DNA of 64,000 nucleotides from Coix lacryma-jobi var. lacryma-jobi (Eukaryota > Streptophyta > Magnoliopsida > Poales > Poaceae): assembly GCA_009763385.1 (NCBI GenBank), contig CM019831.1, forward strand, positions 79,333,845 through 79,397,844, in the 5' to 3' direction. Made by a program: the position numbers and the translations under genes. This document shows positions 20,051-30,298 of this stretch, one piece after another. The notes below the pieces were generated by a model. That model saw nothing but the letters and a program-made list of their open reading frames with translations. It was not told the origin of the DNA and made no database searches. Numbering within the stretch: the stretch's first letter is position 1; every line of letters starts with the position of its first letter.

Positions 20051-20070
20051 GGGGGGTCGGCCGACCCCCC
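20051..20070. repeat. Perfect 20-bp palindrome in solo LTR E
   Basis: GGGGGGTCGGCCGACCCCCC is its own reverse complement. It is followed by a C-run and a G-run around CATG. Related imperfect words lie at about 19804-19823 and 20156-20173. Confidence 0.9.
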
Positions 20071-20335
20071 CCCCCATGGGGGGCCCATCTGCACTATTCA
20101 TCAGGATGACATCATCACCTTCTAGAAGATGTACCTTGGGCCCACATGTCAAAGAGGGGGGTCAGCCAACCCCATGGTGAACTTCATCCAAGTCGGTGGC
20201 AAGCACATGTTTCACACGTGAACAATATCCAAGCCATTCATCAAGGTCGTTGCTATGGCGGTGGATCCAAGGGTGAAGAGAGGATGAGCACACGGATCAC
20301 TGACGTGGCGCCGGAGTAGCCCCCACTCCACCTCC

Positions 20336-20350
20336 ACTATAATTAGAGGC
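20336..20350 (+). promoter_or_regulatory. Possible TATA box of solo LTR E
   Basis: CTATAATTAGAGGC follows a C-rich stretch. The match to a TATA box is moderate. Confidence 0.4.
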
Positions 20351-21488
20351 ATTCACCCTCTCATTTGACATATCTCACAACACATATCTCCACTTTCATG
20401 TGAGATCAAGCAAGAGTAGTAGTAGTTAGTCTAGAGTGGGAGTTAGAGTTGAGTCGGGCGAAGCTCGGGTCTCCGGAGTCGTCTTCTGGGAGTCTGGTAC
20501 AACCCTTGTATCTTTCTTCTTTTGTAAGACTTTATTTATATAATATATTATTCTTTCTTTACTTTACTTTGCATTTACTTAAGTATTTACTTTCCAAGTA
20601 TTTATTAAGTATTTACTAGTGCAAGTCTATATTATATAAGTCTTGTTGTGTGCTTATCTTGGTTCTATAGTTGTCTTAGTTAGATTGATTTCCTTAAATA
20701 GCTTGTTGTGTGTGCGTCATTATCCTATCTTAGGATAGGGGCTTTAGCTATTTTGATCGATAGCTAAAGGTGTAGATAAGTGTGAGCGTGGGTGCTCATA
20801 CTTCATCTTATCTTTGACTACCGCTGGCTTGCACGGACAGTAGGGGCGCATGGGCAAAAGGTGACAAATTTTGCCTGGCTACCTAGATCCCCTCACGTGA
20901 ACTCAGGCTAGTTTTTTAAAAGGTAAGCATCCATAAGCCAAATATCCGCTTGAGTATTGGGTTAGGTGAACAACCTTCTATCACTTTACTCTCTCTCGTT
21001 TTATCCCTCTCACAAAGTAGCAAGGGCGTCAATGTAGTTAAGTCATCTATTTAATTAGGATTAGTTCATGGAGTAAAGGTAGAAACATAGGAGTACTTTA
21101 TACTCACTCGTCCTCCCACCTAGCTAACTCTACTAAAGTTATCTTTCATATCATATTCTCTTTGCTTAACTTATTTATCTTATCTATCTATCCTCCCTTA
21201 TATCCATTTATCCCCTTTTTGCTTCTCTAATTGATAATAGATTATAGTAAGACTAAAGGATCTATCTTCCTCTCTCTACATCTTTCCTAGCTTGCTTTCC
21301 TTTGGGATAAAAATAAAAAAATGATACCTTGGAATACTCCCGGGTGAAGTGCTACATCGGTATATTCTGTGCGCTTGCGGAATATCCAATAGTCATAGTT
21401 TTCACCACCAGACACTTCTAGTGCCATTGCTAGGGTTAGGCTCCATAGTCTAGTTCTAGTGGTTGCGTTAAGAAGTGTCAACAATTGC

Positions 21489-21857
21489 CTAACTTTTCAA
21501 CCGTGCTAAGCCTATGCATATGCAATCAGAAGCTTGAAGCATCGGTTTCGGTCTTACACTACACGGCTCAAGTTTAACTCAATGTGCAATGAGAAACAGT
21601 CTTGATACCGTGATGTGCTGACAAAGCAATCCCATCTCGATCTTTCCAAAAATTCACTTAGACTTGGTTCATTTTAAGCAGAATATGAACATACCAAGCA
21701 AGTGAAAGACTCAGAACTAGAGACATAGCAACCTAGCATATATGAAATAGCACAAGTGACCTCAACATATTCTAAACATGCTAGTTGCCAATCTCAATTG
21801 TGAACATGTATCAAGTTTTATGTTCATAAAGCATATTCACCATTTGTAAAAATAGCT
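21489..21857 (-). other. 3' untranslated region of Sirevirus D, continued
   Basis: It is collinear with 130-500 of element A after the E insertion. It is cut at 21857/21858 by LTR F; the presumed target duplication is TAGCT (21853-21857). No gene is present. Confidence 0.8.
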
Positions 21858-22124
21858 TGGAAGGACCAAATTGGGGACCAGAGGGAGGGTGAATGGGAGC
21901 CTCAAATTTCAACTAGTGAAATAAATGGCCCTTGTCCTAGAGAGTCACCCTAAAAGCAAGACACGGGCTTGCTAGTATCCATGACCCTAAATGTAGGGTG
22001 GATGCTTCCTAGAAGCACAGCAGGATACTACACAACCCAAGAAGTCCAACGCAAAAGCCGGAAACAAAATCCAAAGTCAGACGAACGAACTGCAGACGAA
22101 ATAGTGAACAAGTCACTGCATCAG

Positions 22125-22375
22125 ACGGTGGCAGCGTCCGATGCATCAGTGGCGGACACGTCCGATGTGAATAGAGCACTTCTGGAACCTTACTGCATGA
22201 CCATCAAACGCTGCTACAGTAACAGCTCAGCGTCCGATGCTTAGGCTCCGGCGCATTCGATGGTCAACGGAGCGTCCGATGCCCTGCGTCCAATGTTCAC
22301 TCAAAAACATGGAAACTGACACGTGTCATAGGAGCGTCTGATGCTATGAACAGCAGCGTCTGATGCTCCCGTGCT
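22125..22375 (-). repeat. Repeated GCGTCCGATGC words in LTR F
   Basis: About six copies of GCGTCCGATGC and close variants lie in 250 bp, at the position that holds GACCGGACGC in A, B and C and CGGACTGTCCG in D. Confidence 0.75.
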
Positions 22376-22878
22376 CAGTGTCACAAGGATGTTAGTGAGC
22401 TACTCCTAAGAGATCATGGCTCGAACCTAACTCCAAATCGGGGAATCGAAGAAGTTAGGGGCAATCGGGAAGAAAACCGATCCAACACAAAAACTGCCCG
22501 ATCTACTAGCTCGTGAGGTTTGAGATTGATTCCTTCGGTGCAAAGATGCGCCTCACGATCGAGAACAAGTTAGTTCAAGTGGAATCGAAAACCGTTCCTC
22601 GAAGAGGGAGAACGAAGCAAATCTCCGAGAAGGCGAAAACCAAAACGCGAAGAACAACAAACCAAACGCGAATTGATCTCGAATTCCAGCCGAAACTTCT
22701 CCACACGAGGAGACAATGAGATTACGGTCTCGTTTCCTCAAAATCCAAATACATAGAGGTATGATTAGCCGTCTCTGCGGATCACAGGCAGCAAGGTATG
22801 ATTAGAACCTAAGCGAGGGCTAGAGAGAGAGCTCAGGAATTAATGGCTGCAAGGATAGAGAGAGGAGGGGCGCCTCTC

Positions 22879-22890
22879 TTATTTATAGCC
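22879..22890 (-). promoter_or_regulatory. TATA box of LTR F
   Basis: The minus strand reads GGCTATAAATAAG, a strong plant TATA match, just downstream of the palindrome and CpG-rich part of the LTR. Confidence 0.6.
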
Positions 22891-23141
22891 TAACAACAAT
22901 AGTCCCCTTCTACCCCTAGATACAAGAGCGAAGCGCCCAACCCTAGGGGTATCCTGGTCCAACTCTGAAGAGTCACGATCCGACGGTCACGCGCCTTCCT
23001 CATCCTTAGCATCACCTCGACGCAAGCCTCAGGATGCCGCCACGTGTCGTCCTGTCGACCGCCGCGCCTTCCTCATGGATAGCTTCACCGCCGCGCGAGC
23101 CTTTCCACTCCGCCACGCGTCGACCGTCCTTTTTGGACCTC

Positions 23142-23352
23142 CCCCCGGGTTTGAGGCTGAAACCGGGAAACATGTCCTTCGGTTGAGTTTTTTGGCCCAA
23201 ACTCAGAAACCCGCAAGCCCAGGTTTTGAGGCCCAAACCTGAAAACCGTCCTCGCCGAGTTTTGAGGCCCAAACTCGAAAACCCGCCACCCCGAGTTTTG
23301 TGGTCCAAACTCAGAAACTGTCGAGAGTACTTTTTCGAGGCTCAAGTACCAA
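23142..23352. repeat. Array of six short palindromes in LTR F
   Basis: The plan is the same as in LTR D. The last unit has the stem GTACTT / AAGTAC around TTTCGAGGCTC, against GGTAGTT / AACTACC in D. Confidence 0.85.
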
Positions 23353-23812
23353 ACCCGCACCGTAGACGGGATGTGGTTCGCACACCCTGAGTTCCAGCAC
23401 CGATGCCAGAGCATGTCCAGCTTCCACGCCGAGCACAGTGCATTCGCATTCCTTCTCGGCCTCCTGCCAAGTGTCATGACGCCATCACCTTCCTCTTGAC
23501 TCAGCCGATGCACCGCACATCCCCATGTGCTCTTGCTTGGCGATGCCACGTGCCAGCTACCACAGCCTGTCCTCAGGTCACCCGTTCCATCAGTCCAAGC
23601 CTCACGTTCGCCCTTCACCGCTCCCGGTCCGTCGGCACGGCACGTCTCTACTTGACCTTCACCTCACCTTCGACCACTGTCTCCGAGCTCCACACCTACA
23701 CATCAACACAGCCAAAAGACATGTTGCCTCTCACCCCTTCCGGTGAGCCTGTTGACCAATCACTCATCACTCAGGAAAGGAACCACAAGGGCACATATCA
23801 ACCTTGTGTTCA

Positions 23813-24347
23813 CAATCTCCCCCTTGACGAGTGCATCGTCAACACATCGTAACCGTGATCAAAGAAGAAAAGAAAATAGAAGTAGATAGAGAAGAAAGCT
23901 CACTCGAGATGTCCAAAAGCCAAGGTAAAAGTCGAAGAAGGACAAATCGAGTTAAGCAAAGCTTGGTCCCCAAAGACATGGGCAACGGTTCGACACAACC
24001 AAGCAAAGGATCGGAGCAAGAACTCATCAAAGAGCAAAACTCGATCAAAAACCGGAGCACAAGACATGGTTCCCAAAGACATGGGCAACGGCTCGACGCA
24101 ACCAAGTCAAGATCAAGCTAGTCCTCAAGAAGAGGCAGAAAGGGCTCAACACCACTAGCTAAAAGCTTGATACCAAGTGAAGACTGCATAAAAGGCAACC
24201 ATTGCTAGTCCCTCAAGATAGAGGCACAAAGGCTCAACACAACTAGCAGTAAGCTCGATACCAAATGAAAACCGACTCGGAGCAAAGCGAAAAAGCTCCC
24301 CTCACTCAAAGAACTCCCCCTCAGCAAGTGAAGCATAAATTGCAAAT
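23813..24347 (-). other. 3' untranslated region of Sirevirus F (part)
   Basis: It contains the polypurine tract AAGGGGGAG (minus strand, near 23818-23826), further tracts near 24297 and 24313, and hairpin units. It stops where LTR G begins. No gene is present. Confidence 0.82.
23961..24248. repeat. Tandem stem-loop units in the 3' UTR of F
   Basis: There are four units: GCTTGGT/ACCAAGC (23961-24004), a partly decayed one at 24065-24107, AGCTAGT/ACTAGCT (24116-24160) and TGCTAGT/ACTAGCA (24203-24248). Loops match those of D. Confidence 0.82.
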
Positions 24348-25555
24348 TGTCACCACATCAAGACATACTCCGTGAAGCATAGTTGGGAGGTCAACGGAAG
24401 ACTTCAAGGTTTCTATATACTTCTCCATTATTGTGGTTCTAATCTAGATCTAACCCAAGGGATTAACTAAAGCAAAGGTCAAGCATAAAGATCACACCAA
24501 GTCACTTTGGAGCAGCAGTTCCTTTCCGGTTCTCGAAGAGACTGGGAAGGGTTAACCGGGAGAAGGCTGCCAAAAGCTCTACGAAACACCAACCCGAACG
24601 TGGTAGAATACAAAGGCTTGGTCGGAGCTGTCACCTCCGGGGCTACCACAACTATCCGTGGGGTTGGCGCAACCTTAGGTAACCGACAGTCTAGACACCA
24701 CGCCTATACTACCAATTACTACTCTAGTCACATATAATAACTAGAGCACTCGGTCAAGCGGAGATCCCATGCCAAGGTGCAAAACATTAAACTAACCATG
24801 CTTTAGCTAAAACATAAGGTAAGAACTAGGTAACCATGTAAGCAATTCAAGTAATTAGAGAAGATAAATATATTGAATACTAGAGTCTTAGAAAGAAGTG
24901 ATACAAGATTATACCGATCCTCCGCGGACTCCTCCGGAACTTGAGCATCTCTCCCTCACTCTCAACTAGAGCTATTCTACTACTACATCTTGGCAATATG
25001 GTGAAGAGGACTCCTTGCGGTGTGTATGATCTCTATGAAGATGATGCCTATGATGATGGAGAGGGTCTCTTTATATAGTAGAGATGCCTTGGGGGAGTGT
25101 AGAGCCTCATTTCTCCACATGGAAGGTGCAAACTGACCCTTTCAGAATACACTGAACCTGGACACCTACATAACCGTCCTATGCATGGAGGCATGCAACC
25201 GACTGCAAAAGGTGGGCCCGAGGGGCACCCGTGGCGGTGCGGCCACACCAGGCCCTGGCACCGCCTCTCGCCACCGTCCTTCTCATGTGGGTCCTTGGCT
25301 GGGCCTAGATGCCCCCCATGTGGGTTGTTGGCCCAGATTTGATGTTTAGGTGGGCTTCTTCTTTATTTCTTGATTTACGCCTTGCGGAAAGTGTATTCTT
25401 CTTGCCTTTTCCTTGGTATTCTTTGATTACTCCTGTAAGACAAGTGAATCACCAAAACTTATGGAATTCATTAGATATAAAAGTCCTAATTCTAGTTTGG
25501 TGATCATTTTATGTGACAGTTGGCGGTTATAAAGAGGCAATAAGGACCGCCAACA
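24348..25555 (-). repeat. Athila-like LTR G (~1.2 kb), no target duplication
   Basis: On the minus strand it starts TGTTGGCGG, mirrored about 30 bases in by CCGCCAAC, the same design as LTR K. Around 25430-25520 it is clearly similar to K 11780-11890. The left end (GTGACA on the minus strand) is approximate. The flanks differ: CAAAT on the left (F 3' untranslated region) and GTGGA on the right (Sirevirus gag). It is either recombined or inserted with a deletion. Confidence 0.65.
25067..25078 (-). promoter_or_regulatory. TATA box of LTR G
   Basis: The minus strand reads CTATATAAAGAG within the LTR. Confidence 0.55.
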
Positions 25556-26363
25556 GTGGAGCCTTGGGAGGTTCTTCAAGGATGCCATCCTTGGTGATAA
25601 GCTTAGGAGGCTCGTGTAGGGTGATCTTGATAAGCTTAGGGAGAGCGGATGGTTTCTCACTCTGGTTCACTCCACTAAACTCACTGATCTTGCCAAAAGC
25701 GCTTGAGCCCTTCCCTTCTGATGCAAAGCCTACTCCCGGACCACCAGTTCCCCTCTTGAACTGGCTTATCATCATGCCCAAATGTGGCTCACTGCATGAC
25801 ACCGAACTCAGGATGGACCGAAGGTATGTGTTTTCCTCCTTGGTTTGCATCCTGTCATGCCTAGAAAACTCCTCCCCTAGCAAGGTCTTCAAAATATACG
25901 CGTTGCCAGGCACATGTCTTACTATCTGAAAAGGACCTTCCCAATTTGGAGACCATTTACCGAATGCTTTGTCTTTCGTTCCAATTGGCAATACAACCTT
26001 CCAAACTAAATCCCCCTCTTCAAAGCGTTTTTCCTTGACCTTTTTATTGTAATACCTAGCAACACGTAATTTGTTCTTCTCTATATTCTCCAATGCCTTG
26101 AGACGAATTAGGTGCAGATCTTCTAGTTCGTTCATCATTAAACTCTCATAATCTTCCTTCTTTAACTCATTCTGCAATGTAACTCGTCTCGAACTCGATT
26201 GTAACTCCCAAGGCAACATAGCACAATGTTCATAAACCAACTCATAAGGAGATATTTGAGTAGACCCATGACATGCCATTCGGTAAGCCCACAATGCTTC
26301 GCTTAAGACCGAATGCCACTTTTTCGGTTTCTCATTGATCTTCTTCTGGATAATCTTAATCAT
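25527..26363 (-). pseudogene. Integrase C-terminus of H read through into Sirevirus gag
   Basis: This is a 278-codon open frame. Residues 1-167 are the C-terminal part of a Gypsy integrase, with the GD-V-KV...WEGPF module. From about residue 168 it is Sirevirus gag, and the last codons run into LTR G. Two unrelated transposon genes were joined in frame by a truncation of H. Nothing suggests that the chimera is functional. Confidence 0.75.
25556..25863 (-). pseudogene. gag: Sirevirus gag fragment
   Basis: About 100 codons correspond to residues 560-665 of the gag of element A, from MQTKEENTYL through LGMMISQFKRG to EEPPKAP. It is divergent from A, B and C and could be the remaining gag of element F. 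G cuts it on one side and H on the other. It remains in frame with the integrase end of H (see the 25527-26363 entry). Confidence 0.85.
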
Positions 26364-27480
26364 AATCTTATTGGATGCTTCGGCTTGACCATTGGCTTGC
26401 GCATATAAGGAGAATAATTACACAGCTTAATTCCCATCTCTTCAGCAAAATCACAAAATTCGGAGGATGTGAACTGGGTCCCTTGATCCGTAGTTATAGT
26501 TTGAGGGATTCCGAATCTGTGAACTATATGCTCCTTGACAAAATTAATCATGTTCTCGGACATAACATTCTTCAAAGGTACAGCCTCAACCCATTTGGTA
26601 AAATAATCTATAGCCAAAAGGATGAATTTGTGTCCTTTGCTAGAAGGTGGGTGAATTTGACCAATTAAGTCTATAGCCCATCCTCTAAACGGCCACAGCT
26701 TGATAATTGGATTCATAGCCAATGCTGGAACTCTCTGAACATTCCCGAATCTTTGACAATCTTGACATCCTTTATAATATTCAAAACAATCCTCAAGCAT
26801 AGTCGGCCAAAAATAACCGGTCCTCCTTATTATCCATTTCATTCGGTAGGCCGATTGATGCGCGCCACATAATCCTTCATGCACTTCGTACATCAGCTTT
26901 TTTGCTTCTTCCTGACTTAAACACTTCAGAAGCACCCCATCTATAGACTTATAATATAGCTGACCATCAAGAAGTGTGAATTTGATAGCTTTATACCTGA
27001 GCTTTCGGGAAACTTTCTGCGATGGATTTTCCAAGTAATCGGCAATTTCCTTTCTCCAATCACTAAATATATGACCTTCATCCAAAGCAAGAACTCCCTG
27101 ATCCTTCCGATACCCCGAAGCAGCCTGAGCTAATTTATTTGCTTCCTCATTGTGCCCCCTAGGGATATGATGTAAAGCTGCTATCTGGAAATTTTTCAAA
27201 AGTTCTTGACATTCCTCATAATACTCCTTCAATACGTCATTCTTGCATTCATACTGACCGATCAACTAGTTGATGACTAACTCAGAATCTCCAAAGATTT
27301 CGACAGCAAAAGCTTTTATCTCCACAAGAAGCCGATGTCCTCTGAGTAGGGCTTCATACTCTGCTTGATTATTAGTAACATAGAACTCAATGGGGATAGC
27401 ATATCTAAATGTTAACCCTCCTTGCGGAGAAATCAAGAGAACACCTGGCCACCACCTTTATCGAGATGAGCGGTCAAAAA
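26360..27480 (-). pseudogene. Second RNase H and integrase of H
   Basis: The frame from about 27480 carries the additional RNase H of Tat elements (NNQAEYEAL, then GDSELVIN), one TAG where a Gln codon fits (near 27268), then HIPRGHNEEANKLAQ. Integrase follows with the HHCC finger (HEGLCGAH and CQDCQ), a catalytic Asp in AIDLIG and a second in TTDQGTQF. The frame shifts by one base near 26390, just before the catalytic Glu of NGQAEAS, and integrase continues in the next frame. Confidence 0.85.
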
Positions 27481-27553
27481 ATAACGTCCAAGGTGCAACA
27501 TTTATCATAGTAGCAGAAGGATCACGATGATGAGTAATGAAATCAGCAATAGC

Positions 27554-27829
27554 TTAACCTTTCACCGCCTTTGCCGATTCGTATCTCAAATCAAACTCCG
27601 ATAGTGCTAGGATCCATTTGTCGATTCTTCCATTCAGAATAGGCATTGATAGCATGTGCTTTATTACGTCAAATTCAGAAACTATCACACATCCGGCATC
27701 TAACAAGTAGTGCCGAAACTTTGTGCATGAATAATATACACATAAACAAAGTTTTTCCGTAGCCGAATACCTCGTCTCTCGGTCTAACAGTTTTCGACTA
27801 ATGTAAGCTATTACTCTTTTTTCCTTCAA
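27554..27829 (-). pseudogene. RNase H fragment of H
   Basis: This is a Gypsy RNase H segment with YISRKLLDRETRYSATEK and FRHYLL. It lies between RT and the second RNase H in the order expected for a Tat element. Frame breaks lie on both sides. Confidence 0.75.
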
Positions 27830-27927
27830 ATTCTTGCATAAGGGCCGATCCTATGGTCAGTTCATCGGCCGCCACGTACATTTGAAAGGTTTATCAAGCT
27901 GAGGAGGTATTAATACTGGCGGTGCTT

Positions 27928-29076
27928 TCATATATTCTTTAATCTCATCAAAAGCTTTCTGTTGTACGTCACCCATATGAATTTTTGATCTCTTTTAAGC
28001 TTCAGCAATTGGGAAAAAGGCAAAACTCTTTCCGATAAGCCAGATATGAACCTTCTTACAAAATTAATCTTGCCAAGCAACGATTGCAACTCAGTGAAGT
28101 TGGTTGGAGGGACAACTTTGTCTATTGCTTCCATGCTCTTCTTCCGACCTCAATTCCCCCTTTATGGATCAGAAACCCCAAGAACTCTCCTGCCAAAACT
28201 CCAAAAGCACATTGTTGGATTCATCCTCAAACCATGCTTCCTTGTGCACTCCAAAGTCTTCCTCAAATCAGCCAAATGTTCTCTATGATTCCTGGATTTC
28301 ACGACTACATCATCAATATAAATTTCTACAATCTTGCCGATCAATTCATGGAAGATGTAGTTCATAGCCCTTTGATCAGTTGCGCCGGCATTCTCCAATC
28401 CAAATGTCATCACAACCCATTCAAACAGACCAATATGACTGGGACATCTAAAAGTTGTCTTTAAAATGTCTTCTATCACCATAAAGATCTGATTGTATCC
28501 AGCATTACCGTCCATAAAGCTGATGACTTCGTAACCCGCTGCTGCATCAACAAGCAACTCAGCAATCGGCATCGGGTAACTATCCATTGGAATAGCTTTA
28601 TTGAGATCTCTAAAATCAATGCAGACCCTCATCTTTCCATTCTTCTTATACACTGGAACTATATTCGAAATTAAATCTGCATATCTGCATGGTCGAATGA
28701 AATCTGCTTTCAATAACCTCTCAATTTCCTTTTTCACATCGGCTAGCACCTCTTCCTTAAAAATCTTCCGAGGGGGTTGCTTATAAGGACGATACCCGGG
28801 TTTGATTGGCAGCCGATGCTCAACAATGGAGCGATCTAGTCCAGGCATTTCGGTGTAATCCCATGCAAAACAGTCTTTGAACTCCTTCAAAAGATTTATC
28901 AATTTCAATCTACACTCTGGATCCAAATTGGTGCTGACATATATCGGTCTCGCCTCAGCTTCACTACTGATATTCACTTCTTCCAACTTATCAGCCGACA
29001 TAAAGCCTTGTCCCAATTTCCCTTTGTTTCTGTCAATTGGGTTATCCATCCAAGGATTGCTTTGAGAATCAACCAC
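27928..29076 (-). pseudogene. Reverse transcriptase of H
   Basis: There are two open blocks, 28162-29076 and 27928-28134, in different frames. The first holds the RT palm with RVCIDFRDLNKA, VMTFGLENAGATDQRAM and the catalytic box YIDDVVVKS. The second holds the thumb and connection (LLGKINFVRRFI). Protease and gag, which should lie upstream, are absent. Confidence 0.88.
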
Positions 29077-29084
29077 TTGGATGA

Positions 29085-30176
29085 GCTAATCCACCGCATG
29101 ATACCACTTGCTATAAGCCTACACCACTTCTTATAATTAGATTAATCCCACCGCATGATACATCTAATTATAACAAGCTAAAAGCATGCATGTATTTGAA
29201 CAGATCTATAAAGTCTCATTACTCGTGTAAGCTTAACCAAGATCGGCAAACCAGCCGAATTGGGGTCCATGAAGAAGGAAAAAACAAGCAAGCATGATTA
29301 AACTAATCTAAAACCTGCATCTGCCGCACGATACCTAGTTTCATTAAAGCCTAACCATGATTGATATGCATGAACCCGCAACATGTAACAATCTAGACTA
29401 AAAGTTGATTCAGCCATCATGATCTTATAATTAAAAGAGAGCACAAGCAAACTCGTGCGTCAAGGCCGAATAAAGATCAATCTAGATTGGGCAAAAGAGT
29501 GTTACAAGAATTAAATAAATAAAACATATAACACATGATAACTTAATGAATCTATTGGATCTGCCAAATCTAATAGAGCCGATAACTATTTTTTACTCAT
29601 GACTTAATCCGCCGCACGATACAAGGCATAAGCAAAAACTTCCCGTCATAAGCTTAAATCCGCCGCACGATACTAAACTTAACATACGAGACTACTTGCA
29701 TCATATCTAAATCCACCGCATGATACTAGGCATGATGGCAAGGTTGCCGGTACTTACGGAGGTCGACGGATCGATGATTCCTCTCGAAGAACTCGACGAC
29801 ACGACTAAGGACTCAAAGGTGGCACGGGGCCGGTTTGTATTGATATGGTTGTGAACCATTTTACAATGGTCGAGGGTTTATATTTATACCCTGGACGAAA
29901 CATGAGTCCTAAATGATTACGACTTATACGATGAATTTTGGAAATATACAAATATTATTCCTATTTTCTCATCGTCCTCCATTGTCACATATCTTCTCGT
30001 GTAAGCTACCTTCACTTCCCGAATGGAGTCGCTGTTCCGCAAAACAGCCAACCATGTAGGCATTTGCCGAAATCCCGAAAACTAGCCGACCGCTTGGTCA
30101 CTTACCGAATGCTTCTTTTACTGCCGGTTGGGCCTTCTTGTCATCCTCCCGTGTGTGCGAAAATCTGGTGTTCACA
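29085..30176 (-). repeat. Partial 5' LTR of H with six-copy word
   Basis: The minus-strand start TGTGAACACCAG is at 30176. The inner end is lost near 29085, where it meets RT. It shares blocks with LTR M. A word CCGCCGCACGATAC or CCACCGCATGATAC occurs six times, at 29091, 29148, 29321, 29608, 29659 and 29711. No gene is present. Confidence 0.75.
29877..29890 (-). promoter_or_regulatory. TATA box of LTR H
   Basis: The minus strand reads GGTATAAATATAAA, about 290 bases inside the LTR. The equivalent site in LTR M is at 14881-14892. Confidence 0.6.
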
Positions 30177-30298
30177 GCGGGTTTCTGAGTTTGGGCCACA
30201 AAACTCTGGCTATGGACGGCTGGTTTCCCGGTTTGGGCCTCAAAACCGGGGGTAGGTCGTGAAGGCTAGTTTCCCGGTTTGGGCCTCAAAACCGGGGG
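30177..30298. repeat. Palindromes in the 5' LTR of B (three units)
   Basis: The units have stems CTGAGTTT/AAACTC, CCCGGTTT/AAACCGGG and CCCGGTTT/AAACCGGG, with loops GGGCCACA or GGGCCTCA. The other units were lost with the 5' part of the LTR. Confidence 0.85.

Larger units (their letters stand above)
19626..21483 (+). repeat. Athila-type solo LTR E (1,858 bp)
   Basis: It is flanked by a perfect 5-bp target duplication, ATTGC (19621-19625 and 21484-21488). The element D sequence rejoins exactly across it, as shown by the uninterrupted copy at 110-140 of element A. It ends AAGTGTCAACA, and its last bases (TTAAGAAGTGTCAACA) equal the end of Athila LTR K. It starts TATTGACGG, one base off the usual TG. 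No coding sequence is inside. The likely origin is LTR-LTR recombination of a full element. Confidence 0.88.
21858..23812 (-). repeat. 3' LTR of Sirevirus F (1,955 bp)
   Basis: It has the same layout as LTR D with the polypurine tract on its right. Its left end reads TGGAAGGACC, so the terminal TGAAGG has changed. It is closely related to D in the palindrome block and the 5' third but carries a different repeated word. Confidence 0.87.
25864..30176 (-). mobile_element. Truncated Tat-lineage Gypsy element H
   Basis: On the minus strand it carries part of a 5' LTR, then RT, RNase H, a second (Tat-type) RNase H and integrase. Gag and protease are missing, because RT follows the LTR directly at about 29077. 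The 3' end stops within the last codons of integrase at about 25864, with no 3' LTR. The right end (TGTGAACACC on the minus strand, 30176) abuts the palindrome block of LTR B. Confidence 0.85.
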
